The notes under the pieces: generated by a model
The model's database searches: none
What the model saw: the letters and a program-made list of their open reading frames with translations, nothing else
What the model was told of the DNA's origin: nothing
NCBI GenBank assembly: GCA_036873135.1
Contig: JAPTYO010000002.1
Coordinates: 39,981,452-40,045,451, forward strand
Length of the DNA: 64,000 nucleotides
Source: Clarkia xantiana subsp. parviflora
Taxonomy: Eukaryota; Streptophyta; Magnoliopsida; Myrtales; Onagraceae
Direction: 5' to 3'
In this document: piece after piece, positions 46,251 through 57,800 of the stretch
Layout of the letters: each line of letters starts with the position of its first letter
Numbering within the stretch: the stretch's first letter is position 1
Made by a program: the position numbers and the translations under genes

Positions 46251-46986
46251 TGTTGGATCACGGCCAAAGCTCCGGTAAGTTCTTGACGGAAAACCCGAAC
46301 TCATTAGCTCCGCGTAATCCTGCAAAAAGGGATGATCCGGGTGGTGACCCAGAATCCCTCTCCGATGCTTAAATGAGAGTTTGAACGATGGGATGGATAG
46401 CAATAGTCTAAGTTCGTATTAGAGAATGTGTGTTCTGAGGTAACTTCCTCCTTTATATAGGAGGAGAAGTTACCTCAGTTACCTGTAACCGCGCATGGCA
46501 GTTTACCCATGTTCCGTATATCTCGTTCAAGATTCCGTGTATCTCGCCCCACGCTCCGCGTATATCGCCCACGCTCCGCGTATCTCGGGCACGCCCTGCG
46601 TATCCTGGGGGAGTTTATCCATATCTTAACTGTTTCCCCACTACTCTATCTAGTGAGCGGGTTTCTTAGTCTTATCCTCTGATCACAAGTCCCAATCCAT
46701 ATCGGGGACTCCATAGTTGTCTCATTCTAAGTCACCACCCAGGACCCCTCGTCCCACGGGACAGGGTCAGCATTCTCGGGGCTTTATTATCGGGGCCTCC
46801 TCAAAGGTATATCGGAGACTACTCAGAGGCTTCTCGTCGGGAGCATTCAATTCATATATCGGGACCGATCTCGTCGGGACCCTTCATACTGGGCTTCTGG
46901 GCCTTCCAAGACTTTCGCGTGGCCCACTAAGCTTACCGCCGTTTATTGACCGTTAACGGGGCTAACGATTACATCGGAACCCATCA
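46251..46986 (-). repeat. 3' LTR of element D
   Basis: The LTR is 736 bp, in plus orientation TGTTGGATCACGG to GGAACCCATCA. Around its TATA box (minus strand, about 46451-46460) are perfect 13-bp arms CTGAGGTAACTTC (46435-46447) and GAAGTTACCTCAG (46466-46478), extended inward by CTCC and GGAG. Confidence 0.94.
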
Positions 46987-47029
46987 TTTGCCCCCAAGAC
47001 ATGAGGGACTTATAGTCTGTCGTGTCTTC

Positions 47030-47150
47030 CAATTCCGAACCTTCCGACATCATCATCGAAGGCTTTCATCTTCAGACCTCTCGATATTACCATCGGAGGC
47101 TTTTATCTTTAAGCCTCCCGATATTACCATCGGAGGCCTCCACCTTGGGT
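47030..47150. repeat. Short hairpin repeats beside the 3' LTR of D
   Basis: Three copies of a unit of about 40 bp around CTCCCGATATTACCATCGGA. CCTCC(C)GAT and ATCGGAGG can pair. Confidence 0.8.
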
Positions 47151-47214
47151 GCAACTCTTTAATCACAAAGCTTCTCACTCACAATTCCGCGAGACTTAAG
47201 GACAGTTGCCAAAT

Positions 47215-47231
47215 CCGAGGAGACTCCTCGG
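47215..47231 (+). promoter_or_regulatory. Conserved palindrome upstream of the antisense gene (D)
   Basis: CCGAGGAGACTCCTCGG, in the block TTGCCAAAT..CATTAAATGC, about 190 bases upstream of the TATA box. It is the same block as in E and C. Confidence 0.75.
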
Positions 47232-47418
47232 TTACTCCACCATTAAATGCAAGGGATGATGAAACGACGCCTAAGCAGGCGTGACTGTTGCTTTCTGAAA
47301 AAGCAGTATTACGTCACCAACGTCTCTTCCGTACTGTCCCCTATAATCTCGGAGATCCAGATTAAGCCGTTTCATCTTCAACGGTCCGGATTTGAATCTG
47401 CCCAGCTGTCTTTTTATC

Positions 47419-47425
47419 TATAAAA
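47419..47425 (+). promoter_or_regulatory. TATA box of the accessory gene in D
   Basis: TATAAAA, about 170 bases upstream of the ATG at 47594. The intervening leader is pyrimidine-rich with no other long frame. Confidence 0.7.
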
Positions 47426-47593
47426 GCCAAAATCCTGGCACTATTCACTCCTTCCTTACCGTTCTGATTTCTGAAAGCTCTGCCATTGTTAAACCTCGAA
47501 GCTTTTCTCTTCAAGTCCCGTCTGATTCTCCGGCGATTCAAGGCTTCCAGCCGTTAAGGTCTTCTCTTCGTCTTCTCCGATCAATCATCGACT

Positions 47594-50235
47594 ATGTCTG
47601 GTAAGGTTTTCCTTCTTTGCCTCCGTTGATTTACTGATATTATTTTCTTTTTGGTGCCTAAGTTTTCCCATTATGGCCGTTTTTAGACGAGGCCAGTTCT
47701 AGAGGAAGGAACCTCTTTACATTCGAGCTTGCTACTAATGAAATCTCGGAGACCCTTTACGAAGCTGCTCTCCGGGAAGGCTGTATCACTTCGGCCTGGG
47801 AACCTCGGTTTCCCTACGATTCTCACCAACCCACCAGGAGAAAACACATAGTTACCCGTCCTCGGAAGGAGAGGCGTTTGTTTCCACGGGACAGATAAAC
47901 GCCGGGATCCGATTCCCTTTCTGCGGGAATCTGGTTGAGATGTGTAACTTCTATCAGACGCATTCAACAACCTTCTCCCCACACGCTATACGCGTGTGGA
48001 ACGCCTTCCAGGTCCTGTGCCTCCGCCAACAATGGACGTACAGCCTGCTGCTCTTCCGTACCTTCTATAGAATGAAGTGTAACAAGGCTGGAGTCTGCTA
48101 CTTTACCCCTCGACTTCCCAAATGGACCAGGGAGCAACTCGCTCGCTTCGGCTGGGATGGCGAGACTTGGAAGTTTAACAAGGATCGGGGGTTCATTCGC
48201 GACTCAGGGTCCGACAACAGTGGATGGAAGAAGTACTACTTCTTCGTCCAGAACAGCTCCGTCCCATGGCCCCGATGGGAGGTTGTCGCGGACCCTGCCC
48301 CCAAGTTTGAATCCTACAGCGAGGACGACTTCAACACCCTTCAACTGATCCAGCTTTATCGTTGGGGGGAATCCTTCACTCCCCTTGACGCCAATAAACT
48401 CGTGGAGAGGGACCTAATCCAGATCGGGGTCCAACTCCTCGAGTCCATTTCCGAGAATTTGGTTCCTTGGGTAATACCTCTAACTGCCTTTTTACTTTCA
48501 TTTTTGCAGCCAAGAAGGCTTCTCTGCTGACCCATCTCGTGTTGAAGCAGGGGGAGACTGACGCCGTTCCAAGCTCCAAGCGGAAGCGGAAGTCCTTGAA
48601 GAGGGGAGCCTCCTCTTCTGCGGCTCCTCCGACTGAGGAGCAGGTCGAGATGGCCAAGCGGGCCAATAGGTGGACAAGGCCTTCGGTGTCACCACCGCCG
48701 AGGAAGGTAAGCGTGTTCGCCGAGCTATTAAAAAATACAGGAGGTTGGTTCCCGAGGAGTTTATCCCCGCTGACCGGGAGTCGCGGGTCAGAGAAATCAA
48801 ATACATACTCCAAGGGGAAACCCCCCGCGTCCTCAAGGCGGGCTATTACAACTTCTGTGGAAAGGACCAGTACGTCTCGCGCGGGGTCATCTGGTGCCCC
48901 AATAATAAACTTCCTGACTTTATTCGTCCACCAACCGCAGGTCCATCGGAGGCTCTCACTCCGGCGAAGGCTGCAACTCCAGCGAGGGCTGCGACTCCAC
49001 AGGAGCCGATGACAGAGAATACCCCGACGGAAGCTCAATTCCGTCAGGTGACTAATTTGGATGCTTCCCCCTCCTCTGAGGAGCCGAATGAAGGCCTGAT
49101 TCCCCGCCAGAGGCCAGGGCGAAGCATCCTGAGGCCAGCTGTGGAGGATGTGTCCCGGAGTCCTCCCTTGGATTTGCGCTCTCCCACTCCGGAGCCTCCG
49201 ACTGAGGCTTCCAAAGTCATCCCTTCTCTTCCGCTGGATGGGAGCCTCTACGAGTTTTACACCCCCGATCAAGAGACGGTTCCCTGGAACCCGATCGAGT
49301 CTCTTCGAGGGGTCCCACTCCATCGGGGAGACCTTCAGCCAGAATTGGCCCTGCACCTGCTGGCAGGGTCAATTCCACCAGTCTTGAGACGTCCGATCTC
49401 CTTGGCTGACGAAGATATCGATGAGGATCTTCGCGACATGGCCATCCGTCGGATGGAGGTAAAACTTTACCTTCGCTTTTGCTCTTGCCTTCGATTATCG
49501 GACCTTAACCTTTTATTCTTTTTGCCTCAGGAAACTGCGAGCCAACAGCGCTGCTTTGGCTACATCCTCGCTCTGAAGGATGCTCTGAAGGAGGAGCGGG
49601 CCAGGTCGGACCCCAAAGCTTTGGCCAAGCTTCAGGAGGACCTTGCCGATGCTTTGGCGGCAAGGGAGAAGATAACCAAGGAGCAGACCCTCCTTGGCCA
49701 GAAGGTTATGGACTTGCAAAAGCAGGTCCATGACTATGAAGTCGTGCTGCGTCGGGAGCAGAGGATGCTCAAAGAGGAACAACAGCGGCACGAGGCAGAG
49801 AAGAGGCAACTCGTCCTCGAGAAGAGCATTCTCAAGGAAGCTAAGGCGGGACTCGAGGCCGAGAAGGCTGAATTTCCTGCCAGGCTGGCGGAGGCAAAGG
49901 CTCAGGGTCGCGAGGAGGGTCGCGAGGAGTATCGGAACTCCGATGATTTCAAGGCGGATGCCGTGGGGTTCTGCAAGACCGAGGTGGAGAACGTTTTGTT
50001 CAATGCCGTCGAGGAGCTTTACACGGTATACGAGGATGCCATTGACTTCAAGAAGTCCGAGACCCTCGCCCCCTTCGTGGAGAAATACTTCAGCCTCCCC
50101 GCGGAAAGTGATGAGGCCGATGCCCCCGAAGGTGCCGCGGACCCGACTCCACAGACTGCGGAGCCTTCTGCCCTGGCGAATCCTGCTCCCTCCGAAGCTG
50201 CTGAGGACCCAACTTCCAACAAGGACCAGGCTTAA
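47594..50235 (+). pseudogene. Spliced accessory gene of element D, antisense to pol, two frameshifts
   Basis: Predicted exons are 47594-47600 (ATGTCTG), 47687-48470, about 48515-49458 and 49531-50235. Intron 1 (86 nt) is GTAAGG..TTTTAG and intron 3 (72 nt) is GTAAAA..CCTCAG. Intron 2 is only 39-44 nt and its acceptor is uncertain. The N-terminal domain (FELATNEISE, GIRFPFCGNLVEMCNFYQTH, FRTFYRMKCNKAGVC) resembles, from memory, the Pfam putative gypsy-type transposon family PF04195. A basic NLS-like SSKRKRKSLKRG, a Pro/Ser/acidic linker, a long coiled coil (about 49600-49910) and the tail NKDQA follow. One base is missing near 47869 and the frame slips near 48666. No stop interrupts exon 4. 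The molecular function is unknown; a nuclear role is inferred from the basic patch. Confidence 0.87.
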
Positions 50236-50379
50236 TGCTTCATTCTTTAAGTCCTTGTAATTTCCTCTTCACAATTTCCTCCTTGTATCAGAACCTTCAG
50301 GCCTTCGAGCCTTTATGAAAATTCCTTTTATCTATTTCGGTCTTGATTATTATTGCACTACTTAAAGCGACTTGACTCG

Positions 50380-51090
50380 TTACTTAAAACGTTCCGATAC
50401 ATCACTTAAGATGACTTCATACATCCTTCCGATGCTTCACAAGAACTTACCACTTAAGGTGATTTCCTACGTCCTTCGCGACATTTTCTCTGGACTTCAC
50501 CACTTAAGGTTTCTCGTCCATGCCGTTCAAGGCAATTTCACGCATCACTTAAGATGATTTTATCGCACCCTTTAAGGCTTTTTATCGTGTCATTCCAGAC
50601 GACTTAATCATACCCCTTAAGGCTTTTATCGCGTCATTCCAGACGACTTAATCATACCCCTTAAGACTTTTATCGCGTCATTCCAGACGACTTAATCATA
50701 CCCCTTAAGGCTTTTATCGCGTCATTCCAGACGACTTAATCATACCCCTTAAGGCTTTTTGCTGCATCATAAAGACGACTTACTCGGACCCCTTTAGGGC
50801 TTTTTGCTGCATCATAAAGACGACTTACGCGGACCCCTTAGGGCTTTTATTCATACCTAGGCTTTTTGTTGCATCATAAAGACGACTTAATCGTACCTCG
50901 TAAGGCTTTTATCGCGTCCTTTAGGACGACTTACTCGTACCTCGGAAGGCTTTTTAATCGTACCTCGGAGAGCTTTTATCGCGTCTTTTAGGACGACTTA
51001 CTCGTACCTCGGAAGGCTTTTATCGCGTCCTTCAGGACGTCTTACTCGTACCTCGGAAGGCTTTAATCGCGTCCTTTACGACGACTTACC
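50380..51090. repeat. 3' tandem repeats of element D
   Basis: Units of about 44 bp, best seen at 50590-50760: AGGCTTTTATCGCGTCATTC plus CAGACGACTTAATCATACCC and CTTA. They grade into variants with GCTGCATCATAAAGACGACT and GTCCTTTAGGACGACTTACT. The array lies between the convergent accessory gene and pol. TTAGAATAAATCTAA at about 51096-51110 is the inverted form of the motif next to pol in E and C. Confidence 0.92.
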
Positions 51091-51242
51091 AACAGTTAGA
51101 ATAAATCTAAAAGCAATTTGATCAGAAGCAACTTCTTTTATTCATTAATAACTCAAAGCTTTGCTTACATCGGATCAATCGATAGATAACTTGCGCCATT
51201 CACGGCGACTTAACATCACGCACCACTTAAGGCGACTTAGGA

Positions 51243-51723
51243 TCAAACATGACATTTCTTCAAGTGTGCGCCACTAAAAGAATGTTTCAATGTCTTGCCA
51301 TCAAGGTCTTCTAACTTGTACGCATTCGGGGGTGGCATCCCTACGATCTTGTAAGGTCCCTCCCATTTCGGTGACAGCTTGTTGATCCGATCTTGATGGA
51401 CGAACTCATTCCTCCGCCAGACAAGTTCTCCAACGAAGAATTGTCGGGACTTGACTCGCCGATTATAGTACCTGGCTGTTGCCAGACGCATCCGGGCCTG
51501 AACTTCATCAGCCTTCCACCTTTTCTCTTCGAGCAAGTCCAAGTCCAGACGTCTCATTTCTTCGTTCGTCAGAGGCTCATAATACCTCCTGCGATAGGAC
51601 GCCACCGCTATCTCTACGGGAGCAACTGCCTCTGTGCCATAAACGAGGCCAAACGGAGTCTCCCCCGTCGATTGCTTGGGTGTTGTTCTAACAGCCCACA
51701 ACACGTTCTCAAGCTCATCTAGC
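51243..51723 (-). pseudogene. gag-pol: Integrase C-terminal part of element D
   Basis: It continues the integrase after the insertion of C (DELENVLWAVRTTPKQSTGE) through GTEAVAPVEIAVASYRRR and RQFFVGELVWRRNEF. It ends HLKKCHV with TGA at 51245-51243. The frame is open throughout. The part upstream of the insertion is at 62796-64000. Confidence 0.92.
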
Positions 51724-52440
51724 TGATGGGTTTCGCTACAGCCGTTAGGCCCTTTAACGGTGAGGAAACAGCGACCAGGCCCACTGGGCCCTAAAATAGA
51801 GGTCAAGAAGACCAAGGTGAAGGGTCTCGATGTAGGGAGTCCCGATGATGAAGGGTCCCGACAGAGTCGGTCCCGACAGGTGAGCTGGAAGCTCCCGGTG
51901 AGAAGCCTTTAAGTAGGCCCCGATGATGAATCCCTGAGAATGATTGGCCCTGTCACGATGACGAGGGGCCCCGAGCGGTGACACAACGAGAGAACTCTGT
52001 AGTCCCCGATGTTAGTCGGGACTTGCTATCAGAGGTTAAGGCCAAGATACGCGGGGCGTGGCCGAGATACGCGGAGCGTAGTTAAGATACGCGGAGCGTG
52101 GCCGAGATACGCGGGGCGTGGCCGATATAAGCGAGATCATGGCCTAGATAGGCGGGATCGTGCCCGAGATACGCGGAATACGGGCTAACCACCCCCAACG
52201 GTTCACCAGGTAAATGAGGTACCTCTCCGCCTATAAAAGGGCAGAGGTCACCTCAGATCAATTATGTTGTGATATACACTTTGAGATTCCTGCTTGCCAC
52301 TGTTTACGAGATACTCATTTAAGCATCGGAGAGGGATTCTGGGTCACCGCCCGGTCTATCCCTTATTTGCAGGACCACGTGGAGCGAAGGAGCTAGGATC
52401 GCCGTCAAGGACCGTACCGGAGTTCCACCGTGATCCAACA
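51724..52440 (+). repeat. 5' LTR of element C
   Basis: The LTR is 717 bp from TGATGGGTTTCGC to GTGATCCAACA. Six or seven GATACGCGG-type repeats occupy about 52040-52175. The TATA box TATAAAA at 52232-52238 lies between arms GAGGTACCTCTCCGCC and GGGCAGAGGTCACCTC. Confidence 0.95.
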
Positions 52441-52456
52441 TTGGGCCGTCTGTGGG
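52441..52456 (+). other. Primer binding site of element C, one base deleted
   Basis: It reads TTGGGCCGTCTGTGGG; A and E have TTGGCGCCGTCTGTGGG. The missing C falls within the stretch that would pair with tRNA-Asp, so priming should be weakened. Confidence 0.8.
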
Positions 52457-52483
52457 AAGCGTAACAAAAAGCAAAAAACTAAT

Positions 52484-54824
52484 ATGCCTTCTACTCGTTC
52501 AATGGTGGCTGGCAAGCAAAGAAGACAAGGACAATCTGGTGGTTCCCGTCATCCTGCTGCGACGACCCTGAATTCACCACCGGAACAGGAGGAAAACCAG
52601 AACCTTCCCGCTGCTGAGCTCTCCCAGACAGGGGGGCATAATGAAGGTCACGAAGATGTTGCTGCTCAGCACCAGGGGAATAGGGAGCAGGAGGCTCCTC
52701 TAGCTGCGGATCTGACGAGGGCTGTGGCAGAAGCCATGCCGATGTTTTTGGCAGCCGTGGAGGCTCTCTTGGATCGAAGAGAAGCTGTGAGGAGGCAAGA
52801 GGAGATGCCCCCGTTAGAAGAAGCGCCCCCACCAGCAGAGGTTCGGAACGTACGGGAGGCTCCGCCCCGAGGCCAGGACAAGAGTAGGTAGTCCGTTCAG
52901 CCAGAGAGATTCGTGGTTGATGGGCCAGGACCAGTACAGCACAAGACCATCCCCCTTAATGGTCCCATTACCCCCGATCAGGTGGTGAAGATCGTGAACA
53001 TCTGCATGGGAGAGCAGAAGCCGCTGGTGTCGGAGTTGAGGGATCGATCTACTCATCCCTTCGTTCCTCGACTCATAGACACCCTAGCCCCGCCAGGGCT
53101 GGGTATCCCCACGATAAAGGAATACGATGGCGAGGGAGATCCGGTTCGTCATGTCCAGAAGCACCTTATGGCGTGTCTGGGAAGAGCCCCGAATGAAGAT
53201 ATCGTGTGTACGCTGTTCCCGAACACACTTGGTGAAAGAGCCCTGACCTGGTTCTTTAGTCTGCCCCCAGGCTGCATCACCTGCTGGGCTGATATGCACG
53301 ACCGGTTCATTCAGCAATACCAGGGTCGTAGACGTTTGCTGAAGAGTGTGAGGTCCCTGACCCAGGTGGTACAGAGGCCCGACGAATCGCTGGTGCACTA
53401 CTACCAGTGGTACACTGCCAGTGTGTCAGAGATTGATGAGGAGATTTCGGAGGATGAAACCATCCGTACCTTCATTCGGAACCTAACGGCCCCCTACGGT
53501 TCTGACCTGATACACAGCGTGGCTGAGAAGGCTGTGTGGAATATGGAGGCATTGCAGAAAAGTGTGAAGCGGCAAATCGATGTCCAGGAGTCGTAGATAG
53601 CCGCTGGAGAGCTTGAGCCCCCGAATTCGAATAAGGGGAAGCAGTCAGTTAAGCCTTTGGACGATCGTAAGTCGAAGGATAAATCCGAGAGCAGCCGGAA
53701 TCGAGGCCGCCCTGATCGGAGGGATGATAGGCGTTCCTCGAAGAAGGACAAGCGGGATGACCATGACATTCCTCTCAACTGCTCCATGGTGGAGGTACTA
53801 ACGGTCATGGAACAACAGGGTATTTCCAGATACCCCCCCGAAGAAAGAAGGAGAATTCTTGGGATCCCGCACCGATCGTTACTGTCGATTTCACCGTGCG
53901 AACGGTCACGACACTAACCATTGTCGGGAGCTGAAGAAGGAAATTGAAAAGCTGATCCATAAGGGGAAGCTTAAGGAGTTTGTCGGGGAGAAACGGTGCC
54001 GATCCCGTTCCCGATCACGTTCTCATTCCCGATCCCGCGATCGGTCCCCAAAGAAGAAGAGATCCGACCCGGAGTCGTCCGGTGCCCGTAAGGAGAGACG
54101 GGGCACTATCAATGTGATTCACGGAGGATTCGCGGCCGGAGGGGATACCTCGTCCTCTCGGGAGGTTTACGCCTCTAGAATTCCTACGGCTGTGGTGCTG
54201 GGTAAGAGGTCCCGATCCTGGACCCTGAAGGAAGAGATGGTGATCTCCTTTTCGTCGGAGGATCTAATAGGCGTGGAGACTCCGCACGATGACGCCTTGG
54301 TTGTGACCTTGGATGTAGACGAGTACGAGATGAAGCGAATTCTGATCGACGGAGGGAGCTCCTCCGATATTCAATTCATGGACGCGCTGGAGGCTATGGG
54401 AAAAACGAAGAAAGACCTGAAGGAGGCGAATTTCCCGATGGTCGGCTTCTCTGGCTCCACCTCCTATCCGCTAAGGGTGATCACCTTACCAGCGGGGTGG
54501 AAATCAGAAAGAAGGAACGTCGAGTTTGTGGTAGTTGATTCCGCGGGGACTTACAACGCAATCATCGGGAGAACTACCATCAACCCCCTGATGGCAGTTG
54601 CCTCGACTGTTCACCAAAAGATGAAGTTCCCGACTGACCACGGAGTCGGAGAGGTCAAGGGCGGCCAGGTGGCTTCCCGAAAATGTTATGTTAACGCCAC
54701 CTGAAGGAGGAGACGAGAGGCCATGACTGTCCTCCAGACAGATACAGATCCCAGAGAGTAGTTTGGGCGTTCCGCCCCCATAGAAGATCTAAAAGAAGTC
54801 GAGATCGACGGACCTCAGAGGAAG
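52484..54824 (+). pseudogene. gag-pol: Gag-protease of element C, several stops
   Basis: The ATG at 52484 starts MPSTRSMVAGK. Stops are TAG at 52889-52891 (before the gag core), TAG at 53594-53596 (after the gag core), TGA at 54702-54704 and a TAG near 54759. A C-homopolymer near 53827-53833 shifts the frame before the zinc-knuckle-like CRFHRANGHDTNHC. Other blocks are recognisable: gag core (52913-53590), RS stretch (about 53998-54040), and protease IDGGSSSD (about 54350), with a 12-bp deletion in LPVEFGSGW. It cannot make Gag. Confidence 0.93.
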
Positions 54825-57800
54825 GTGAAAATCGGGTCTGCTTTGGCCAAAGAGACAGCCCGAGAGTTGATCGACCTGTTGAAAAAGTTCAAGGAGCTGT
54901 TTGCCTGGTCCCCGAGCGATATGCCAGGAATCAGCCCCGATGTGATCGTACACGAGCTGAAGATAGATCCCGCGATCAAACCTATCACGCAGAAAAGGCG
55001 TCCGATGGGCACAGACAAGAAGATCGCGATCCAGCAGGAGGTGGGCAGGTTGCTCGATGCTAAGTTTATTAAAGAGCTCCGATTCCAGACTTGGGTCGCT
55101 AATCCGGTACTGGTGAAGAAGACTAATGGGAAATGGCGGATGTGTGTGGATTTCCGCGACCTGAATAAGGCTTGCCCGAAGGACTGTTACCCGCTCCCGA
55201 GAATCGACCGGCTGGTGGATGTCACATCGGGACATGAGCTGTTGAGCTTCATGGATGCGTATTCGGGCTACAACCAGATCAAGATTGCTAAGGAGGACGC
55301 TCCTCACACAGCGTTTTATGCAGACAGTGACATCTATCACTACGATGTCATGCCTTTTGGGTTGATCAATGCCGGGGCAACCTACCAGCGGATGGTGAAT
55401 AAGCTGTTCGGAGATATGTTGGGGGAGACCATGGAGGCTTACGTGGACGATATGCTGGTGAAGTCCCGACAAGTTGAGGATCATGTGCACAACCTAGCCA
55501 TGGCGTTTGAGCGGATGAGGCTTCATCAAGTTCGCTTAAATCCGACGAAATACGCCTTCGGAGTCCACTTAGGGAAATTTCTGGGCTTTATGGTGAGCCA
55601 GAGAGGAATTGAGGTGAATCCCGAGAAGATGAGGGCTATTGAGGAGATGCAGTCTCCGATAAACCATCGGGAGGTGCAAGTGCTGAATAGCCGACTGGCT
55701 GCAATGAATCGCTTCCTGTCCAAAGCAAGTGACCGATCAATGCCATTTTTTGAAGTCCTGAGGGCCAACAAGAAGTTTGAGTGGACCGCCAAGTGTGAAG
55801 AAGCGTTCCAAGCACTCAAGCAGCACCTTCGCACCCTCCCGCCGTTGGCGAAACCGGTTCCAAGCGAGCCGCTCTATCTTTACTTGGCTGTTTCTGAAAT
55901 TGCCATTAGCTCTGTGTTAGTGAAGGTTGTCGAGGGTAATCAAGTCCCCGTCTATTATGTAAGCAAGGTGTTTGCCAAGTCTGAATTGAATTATCCTGCT
56001 GTTGAGAAGTATCTCTTTGCGTTGATTATTACTGCTCGGAAGCTAAGGCCTTATTTCAATGCACACGAGATTACTGTGTTGACAAATCAGCCTCTGAAGC
56101 ATATTTTGAACCGACCGGATGCGTCGGGGAGATTAGTGAAATGGGTAGTAGAGCTTAGTGAGTTTCGCATACACTTTGCTCTGAGAACGGCTATTAAGGG
56201 CCAGGCATTGGCGGATTTCATAGCATTATCTACAGCCCCCGATCTAGAAGAAGCGGGCCCTGTAGAAGGGGAAACCATGGAGGTCCCGACAGAAGAACAA
56301 CCAGAGAGGGCAGAGCAATCAGAACAGCCAAATGAGGAAAATACCTGGGAGATGTACACGGATGGCTCCTCGAGTTTGGACAGATCAGGAGCAAGCTTTT
56401 TGTTGATACCACCAGGTGGAGGTGAGCCGCTTCGATATGCCTTGGCTTTAACGTTTAAGGCCACGAACAACGAAGCGGAGTATGAGGCTCTTATCACGGG
56501 CCTGAAAATTGCCAGAGGTACGGGAGTCGCTCACTTGAGAGTGAAGTGTGACGCGGCTTTGATCGTGAACCAGGTTCAAGGGCGATACGAAGCGAAGAGC
56601 CCAATAATGAAGAAGTACCTGCGCGAGGTACAAGCATTGAAGGAAAGCTTTAAAAGCTTCGGCATCGAGGCGATCCCGAGGGAGGAAAACGTGGAGGCAG
56701 ACGCCTTGAGCAAATTTGCCCTGGGGGCACCCTTGGAGGAAAATCGGAAGGTGCACTTCTTGGAGAAAGTGATCTTGTCGACCATCGACCCGACACAGGT
56801 GTGTGCCATGGAAGCAGGACAGGAGGAGGAGCACACTTGGATGACCCCAATAGTCGCGTACCTGACTACGGGGGCAGCCCCCGATGATAAGGTAGCAGCT
56901 GACAGGATAAGTCGGATCGCGGCTAATTACGTAATGCTGGACAATCAGCTATACAAGAATGGCTGGTTCTCGACTCCGTATTTGAAGTGTGTGGCTGAGC
57001 CCGACACAAGTCGAATCCTGAAGGAGGTGCATGAAGGGATCGCGGCTTGTCATGAAGGGGCCCGATCCATTATGAGGAATGTGCTGAACTTGGGCTATTA
57101 TTGGCCTACGATGAGCAAGGAGGCGACGGCGTTGGTCCGATCCTGTGACGCGTGTCAAAGGTACGCCCCGAGTATCGTGGCTCCGGCCGCTAATCTGACA
57201 TCCATCAAGAGCGCTTGGCCCTTCGCACAGTGGGGCATCGACTTGGTGGGACCTCTTCCACAAGCACAAGGTCAATGTAAGTACTTACTTGTAGCTATTG
57301 AGTATTTTTCGAAATGGATAGAGGCAAAGGCACTGGCCATAACGACGGGGAAGCAGATCGTCAGGTTCCTCCAGACCCATATCGTGTCCAGATACGGGAT
57401 TCCTAAGGTGGTGATCAGCGACAATGGTCCGCCGTTTAACAGGTCTCAGGTGAAGGAGTATCTGGAGGAGTTGAGTATCGAGCATCGGACAGATTCTGTA
57501 CGCCATGCTCAGACTAATGGCCAGGTGGAATCAGCCAACAAAATCGTGATGGATGGCCTGAAGAAGAGGGTCTATGCCTTGAAGGGCAAATGGCTGAACG
57601 AGCTGGAAAACGTGTTTTGGGCCGTTAAAACGACGCCCAAACGAGCAACTGGGGAGACTCCGTTTGGCCTTGTTTATGGCACGGAGGCTGTTGCTCCCGT
57701 GGAGGTGGCCGTAGCGTCACATCGGATGAGATATTACGAGCCTCTGACGAATGATGAAATGAAACGTCTGGACTTGGACCTACTCGAAGAGAAAAGGCGG

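Noticed and set aside
45924..46403. 159-codon minus-strand frame
   Set aside because: It crosses the junction between LTR H and the inserted LTR of D and so cannot be an ancestral gene.
48471..48509. Intron 2 using the first AG of TTTTTGCAG
   Set aside because: It leaves the frame unchanged and leads at once to a stop (PRRLLC then TGA); the next AG restores the conserved frame in both C and D, so I left the acceptor open.
54789..55490. Minus-strand frame over the RT of element C, similar to the one in E
   Set aside because: Its similarity to the antisense frame in E follows from similarity of the RT genes.
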